Positions 22,661-25,770 of a stretch of 25,770 nt of DNA are shown here, one piece after another; positions within the stretch are counted from its first letter, which is position 1, and each line of letters begins with the position of its first letter. The position numbers were made by a program, and so were the translations under genes. Under the pieces are notes generated by a model, which saw nothing but the letters and a program-made list of their open reading frames with translations, did not search any database and was not told the DNA's origin. The DNA is from JALYNX01 sp035292685 (GTDB lineage: Bacteria > Actinomycetota > Acidimicrobiia > Spongiisociales > ZC4RG35): assembly GCA_035292685.1 (NCBI GenBank), contig DATDPP010000002.1:1-25770 (forward strand), in the 5' to 3' direction.

Positions 22661-22975
22661 ATGCCTACCTACGAATACGTCTGCAAGTCGTGTGGCGACA
22701 CCATCGAAAAGGTCCAATCCTTCTCAGAGAAGCCACTACGTCGCCATGAGGAGTGCGGCGGCGATCTGCAGAAGGTGTTCCATGCCCGAGGGGTGGTTTT
22801 CAAGGGCTCGGGGTTCTACAGCACCGATGCCCGGGCTTCTCCCGTTTCGATGAAGAAGAGCGACCGGCAAAAGACCAGCGACGGATCGAAGGCCAAAGAC
22901 GGGGCGGCGTCCGGCTCGCCGGAGAAGTCGACGTCAACTGTGCCCGCTCCGGCGCCCTCGACTCCCACCGACTGA
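22661..22975 (+). CDS. FmdB-type zinc-ribbon protein
   Basis: This 104-residue protein begins MPTYEYVCKSCGD, the standard start of the FmdB putative regulatory family, and ends that domain with the conserved GVVFKGSGFYSTDAR. The first zinc knuckle is Cys8/Cys11. The second, usually CPxC, is here His29-x-x-Cys32, which could still bind zinc. From residue 65 a Lys/Ser/Pro-rich disordered tail follows. Family function is unproven. It is divergent from plsY and 48 bases ahead of the SAF-like gene on the same strand. Confidence 0.88.
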   Translation: MPTYEYVCKSCGDTIEKVQSFSEKPLRRHEECGGDLQKVFHARGVVFKGSGFYSTDARASPVSMKKSDRQKTSDGSKAKDGAASGSPEKSTSTVPAPAPSTPTD

Positions 22976-23023
22976 GGATTCACCCCTCTTCCCGTAGACG
23001 GATCCCCACCGTACGTTCGGTAC

Positions 23024-23542
23024 GTGCTCTGGTTACAGACACCCCCCTGGGGCCGCTGGATCGCGGCGGGGCTGATCACCGCGGGTGCGCTGTGGGTGGA
23101 GGTGGGGCCCGAACCGGCAGTCGAGCACCCCTTCGCCACGGAGGCCATCGCAGCCGGTGATGAGATCGGTGACTGGAACAGCCGGCTGCGAAGTGTCCCG
23201 GCCGGGATGCTGACGCCGGTCAGTCTCGATGGGGTGGCCCTGACCGACATCGCCTCCGGGGAGCCGATCCTCGCCTCCTCGGTTGGAGAACGGGACGAGA
23301 GCGTCCCAGACGGGTGGTGGGCCATGGAAATCGCCCTTCCGGCGACTGCCCGAGCGGGCACCGGGGCGCAATTGGTGCTTCTCGACACCGGGTCGCTGGT
23401 GCCGGCAGTGGTGGTCGCCGAGGTGGCCCACGACCCGCTCGGCTCGGGCCTGGGCAGCGTCGCCGTGTCAGCAGACCATGCCGCGGACGTGGCGGCAGCT
23501 GTTGCCAACGGCCGGGTGGCGGTCATGATTGCGAGCGGATGA
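23024..23542 (+). CDS. SAF-domain-like protein with N-terminal membrane anchor
   Basis: This 172-residue protein has one hydrophobic helix near the N-terminus (about 10-27). It is followed by a SAF-like segment: ATEAIAAGDEIGDWNSRLRS, VPAGMLTPVSLDGVALTDIA and SGEPILASSVGE. That pattern is typical of CpaB/FlgA-type export or pilus-assembly proteins. The C-terminal part is a second small alpha/beta region. The GTG start at 23024 has no Shine-Dalgarno. It follows the FmdB gene and precedes uppP closely. No pilus genes are present, so a role in pilus biogenesis is not claimed. Confidence 0.65.
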   Translation: MLWLQTPPWGRWIAAGLITAGALWVEVGPEPAVEHPFATEAIAAGDEIGDWNSRLRSVPAGMLTPVSLDGVALTDIASGEPILASSVGERDESVPDGWWAMEIALPATARAGTGAQLVLLDTGSLVPAVVVAEVAHDPLGSGLGSVAVSADHAADVAAAVANGRVAVMIASG

Positions 23543-23558
23543 GCGTTACCGTGCCGCC

Positions 23559-24335
23559 GTGCTCGCCGTTGTCATATGGGGAATCATTCAAGGTGTAACC
23601 GAATTCCTCCCGGTTTCCTCGGACGGTCATCTGGTAGTCATCCCCGCCTTCCTCAACGAGCTCGGGTTCAACGTGGAGCCGCCGACACTGGCTGCGAGCG
23701 CCGTGCTTCATTTGGGGACCTTGACCGCGATGTTTTTCTATTTCCGGCACGATCTGGCTCGGGTCATACACTTCAGAACCGATCCCGAAGGGCGCAAGAT
23801 CGCGATCCTCGTGGCGATCGGGACCATTCCAGCGGTGATCTTCGGCTTTCCCCTCGCCGACGACCTCAATCGATTCCAGACAACGATCTCCAACGTGGGC
23901 TGGGCCTTGATCGGCAACGGCGTGATCCTCTTCTTCGGTTACAAGCTGGCCTCGGGGGCCCGGCGCATCATGGACATGAAGGTTCCTGATGCCATTGCCA
24001 TCGGACTTGCCCAGGCCCTGGCTCTCATCCCCGGAATATCCAGATCGGGGACCACGATCTCGGTCGGCAGCGCACGTCGCATCGAGCCGGTGGAGGCTGC
24101 CCGGTTCTCATTCCTGCTCGGGATACCCGCGGTCACCGGAGCGGGCCTCCTCGAGCTGTATCGGAGCAGCGACGACGGAAGCTTCGAGCCGGTGTGGCTG
24201 GCCGGAGTGGTGGTGGCGGGGATCACCGGTTACCTCGCCATTGGCTGGCTGATGAGGTCTCTGAAACGGGTCGGGCTGCTCCCGTTTGCCATCTACTGTC
24301 TGGCTATAGGGACGTTGACAGTCGTGGTGTTCTGA
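23559..24335 (+). CDS. uppP: Undecaprenyl-diphosphatase
   Basis: UppP (BacA) dephosphorylates undecaprenyl pyrophosphate to recycle the lipid carrier for peptidoglycan and glycans. The 258-residue membrane protein has the motif QGVTEFLPVSSDGHL (Gln11, Glu15, His24) and PGISRSGTT (158-166), the two halves of the active site. The usual Thr or Ser before GHL is Asp22. The GTG at 23559 matches the family N-terminus; a TTG at 23529 would add ten residues and overlap the SAF gene. It ends convergent with dapB, 114 bases apart. Confidence 0.95.
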   Translation: MLAVVIWGIIQGVTEFLPVSSDGHLVVIPAFLNELGFNVEPPTLAASAVLHLGTLTAMFFYFRHDLARVIHFRTDPEGRKIAILVAIGTIPAVIFGFPLADDLNRFQTTISNVGWALIGNGVILFFGYKLASGARRIMDMKVPDAIAIGLAQALALIPGISRSGTTISVGSARRIEPVEAARFSFLLGIPAVTGAGLLELYRSSDDGSFEPVWLAGVVVAGITGYLAIGWLMRSLKRVGLLPFAIYCLAIGTLTVVVF

Positions 24336-24449
24336 CTATTGCCGGCCGGCTTCGCCTCGGCCAACCATCATTCCAGTCGATCAGGTTCCCCGGTCGCGCC
24401 ACACAGCCTCGGCGAAGAGACACCGTCGGCCGGGGCTGCCGCTCCGTGG

Positions 24450-25199
24450 CTACACCACCACATCTAGCCCCAAGTGCACACCCGGAGCGAGATCGCGCAC
24501 CTTGCGGATGGCGAGGAGAGCGCCCGCCGCAAACGACTGGTAGCTGGTCGACATGTGCTCGATCGAGAGCACCTCTCCGGCGTTGGACAACGCCACCTCT
24601 TGTTGTGAGATCAACCCGGGGAGGCGGAGGGCATGGACCCGGATTCCCTCCACCAAGGCGCCACGAGCCCCCTCCACCAACTCCTTCGAGCCCTCGATCG
24701 AACGGCCCCCGGCTGCGGAGACCCCCATCGCAGATGCCAGGGCGGTCCCCGAGGGGGCATCGGGTTTGTCCGAATGGTGTCGTTCCACTATTTCCACGGC
24801 CTCGAAGTGGGACGCGGCCTCGGCCGCGAACCTCATCATCAACACGGCGCCGATCGAGAAGTTGGGCACCACCAGACACGGTGGCCCGTCACTGCCCCAG
24901 CTTTCGCGGAGACCTGCCAGACGCTCCGGGGTGAACCCGGAAGTCCCGACCACTACGGCCTGCCCTCGCGATCGCCAATGACCGAGGTTGGCGAGCACGA
25001 CGTCGGGAGGCGCGGTTTCCACCACCAGGTCGCCGTTCACGGCGTCTGGATCGCCGCTCACCGTCACCCCGTGCAGTGACTCGCCTGCTCGGTTGGGGTT
25101 GAACAAACCAGACAATTCGAGATCGTCGGTGGCGACCACCGCCTGGGCGATGGAGGACGCCAGCTTCCCTCCCGCGCCCGAGACGACCACCTGGATCAT
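24450..25199 (-). CDS. dapB: 4-hydroxy-tetrahydrodipicolinate reductase
   Basis: DapB reduces the DapA product with NAD(P)H in lysine/diaminopimelate synthesis, feeding peptidoglycan. The 249-residue product has the dinucleotide loop GAGGKL (8-13), VVGTSGF (83-89), VPNFSIGAVLMMRF, the catalytic signature HHSDKPDAPSGTA (141-153, with His141 or His142 and Lys145) and the C-terminal RLPGLISQQEVALSN. It is complete and slightly short at the N-terminus. It is the only lysine-pathway gene here; downstream is convergent uppP. Confidence 0.96.
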   Translation of the reverse strand: MIQVVVSGAGGKLASSIAQAVVATDDLELSGLFNPNRAGESLHGVTVSGDPDAVNGDLVVETAPPDVVLANLGHWRSRGQAVVVGTSGFTPERLAGLRESWGSDGPPCLVVPNFSIGAVLMMRFAAEAASHFEAVEIVERHHSDKPDAPSGTALASAMGVSAAGGRSIEGSKELVEGARGALVEGIRVHALRLPGLISQQEVALSNAGEVLSIEHMSTSYQSFAAGALLAIRKVRDLAPGVHLGLDVVV

Positions 25200-25203
25200 T
25201 CGC

Positions 25204-25218
25204 TCACGTTAGGTCGAG
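25204..25218 (+). repeat. 15-bp direct repeat, copy 1
   Basis: TCACGTTAGGTCGAG is identical to 25657-25671. On the minus strand both copies encode a terminal Leu-Asp-Leu-Thr and stop. The pair bounds about 450 bases with the sigma-factor remnant. Confidence 0.75.
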
Positions 25219-25410
25219 TGGAACCTGCCCAATGCCCAGAGCCTCCCCCTCGTGGTCATCCGCATTGACCAGCCACCACCGGGCCGCCGCTCCGAGCACA
25301 CCCAGACTTATCGCAAGCGAGGCCAGGGCCTCGCCCCAAACGATGGTGTCGGAGGTGCACCAGCTACCGCCAGGACCGTCAGGTCCTCCTAGTTGACTCC
25401 CGATATCCAC
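25204..25410 (-). CDS. Hypothetical small protein with one hydrophobic segment
   Basis: A 68-residue open frame from a GTG at 25410. It has one possible membrane helix (GEALASLAISLGVLGAAARW) and an acidic tail that ends in the same LDLT-stop as the acetyltransferase fragment. Its first part overlaps the sigma-region-2 fragment in another frame and is Gly/Pro-rich. It may be a fusion product of a rearrangement rather than a real gene. Confidence 0.3.
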   Translation of the reverse strand: MDIGSQLGGPDGPGGSWCTSDTIVWGEALASLAISLGVLGAAARWWLVNADDHEGEALGIGQVPLDLT

Positions 25411-25552
25411 CTAGGGCTCGGGTGGCCTTGATGAATGTGTCCTGCATCAGATCCTCCGCCACGCTCCGGTTGTGACACAGGGACACGACGTAAGAGTGGA
25501 CCGAACTGGCGTGGAGCCGGCAGAAACTCTCGATGTCGTTGTCTGCGGCCAC
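25379..25552 (-). pseudogene. ECF-type sigma factor fragment (region 2 only)
   Basis: From a GTG at 25552 a 57-residue frame reads DIESFCRLHASSVHSYVVSL, CHNRSVAEDLMQDTFIKATR and ALGGYRES, then three residues and a stop. This is a good sigma-70 region 2 of the ECF class: the AEDLMQDTF core and RAL.GYR are characteristic. Region 4, needed for -35 recognition, is missing and no continuation is seen in other frames. It is therefore a truncated gene, cut where the 15-bp-repeat-bounded segment has been rearranged. Confidence 0.6.
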
Positions 25553-25656
25553 CCCGGTTTCCGTGGTCCCGTCGGTCGAGTGGTCATGTCATCCACAAGG
25601 ACGACACCGACGCCCGGATTGTTACGGGCGATATTTCACGGGGCCCGGGCAACCGA

Positions 25657-25671
25657 TCACGTTAGGTCGAG
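25657..25671 (+). repeat. 15-bp direct repeat, copy 2
   Basis: It is identical to 25204-25218 and covers the stop codon of the acetyltransferase gene. Confidence 0.75.
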
Positions 25672-25770
25672 GCTCATCCACACCGAGTCCCCGGACACGA
25701 AGCCGTGTCGCGCATAGAAACGGCGAGCTGCTTCGTTGGCCTTCTCGGTCTCTAGCACCAAACGGGGAAG
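25657..25770 (-). CDS. GNAT-family N-acetyltransferase, C-terminal part (cut by window edge)
   Basis: The last 37 residues of a gene whose start lies beyond the window. LETEKANEAARRFYARHGFV, then SGDSVWMSLDLT, is the typical last stretch of a GNAT acetyltransferase: the NEAARRFYARHGF helix-turn is motif B of the fold, followed by a final beta strand. GNAT enzymes transfer acetyl from acetyl-CoA to amines; the substrate cannot be told. Its final 15 bases are duplicated at 25204-25218. Confidence 0.75.
   Translation of the reverse strand, partial: LPRLVLETEKANEAARRFYARHGFVSGDSVWMSLDLT

Noticed and set aside
24336..24449. Terminator between convergent uppP and dapB
   Set aside because: GGCCG/CGGCC near 24345 gives only a 5-bp stem; too weak to list as a feature.
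1..25770. CRISPR array, rRNA genes, riboswitches, replication origin
   Set aside because: I looked for regularly spaced repeats, rRNA-like conserved stretches, common riboswitch cores and DnaA-box clusters and saw none.

Overview
The window is a GC-rich, gene-dense stretch of bacterial chromosome. The most likely source is an actinomycete-type bacterium (Actinomycetota). The reasons are the plsY-galU-moeA-moaC-SepX/GlpR-like order, the DUF4097/DrrAB-type operon, a TTG start after a strong Shine-Dalgarno, a leaderless-looking promoter and frequent ATGA/GTGA gene overlaps. An Acidimicrobiia-like lineage is my guess; no rRNA is present to settle it.

Layout. (1) 30-2521: an ABC ATPase and its 533-residue permease, a polyketide-exporter-like pair. 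(2) 2540-7713: a housekeeping block with tatD-rsmA-ispE on the minus strand (4-bp overlaps), an AbrB-like regulator divergent from tatD, then rsmI, a DUF192 protein and a metalloprotease-like lipoprotein on the minus strand. (3) 7797-12033: an SGNH-hydrolase lipoprotein, divergent from a four-gene operon. That operon encodes a ribbon-helix-helix (RHH) protein, a DUF4097 beta-repeat protein, a DrrA-like ATPase and a DrrB-like permease. A 16-bp perfect palindrome abuts its probable promoter.

(4) 12034-18172: a patchwork accessory region. It holds a cupredoxin-tailed membrane protein, an SRPBCC protein, an internally deleted IS481-type element with 11-bp terminal inverted repeats, a NarL/LuxR-type two-component system, and a divergent CPBP-family membrane protease. 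Scattered through it are partial copies of the 3' half of the tRNA-Ala(CGC) gene at 18173-18246. The best copy (44 bp exact, 14898-14941) and the tRNA itself form the direct-repeat arrangement expected of an element integrated at the tRNA anticodon loop. No integrase is visible.

(5) 18173-22568, all minus: plsY-galU-moeA-moaC-SepX/GlpR-like membrane protein-translin-like protein, followed by tRNA-Ala. (6) 22661-25770: an FmdB-type zinc ribbon, a SAF-like membrane-anchored protein and uppP on plus; dapB on minus. After dapB comes a degraded patch with an ECF-sigma region-2 fragment bounded by a 15-bp direct repeat, and the 3' end of a GNAT acetyltransferase gene cut by the window edge.

Working together: envelope functions dominate (UppP, PlsY, GalU, the SepX-like protein, two exporters, two lipoproteins), alongside isoprenoid, lysine/DAP and molybdenum-cofactor synthesis and rRNA modification. 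The most interesting parts are the RHH/DUF4097/DrrAB operon with its operator-like palindrome, the tRNA-Ala fragment series, and a bacterial translin homologue in the SepX operon.
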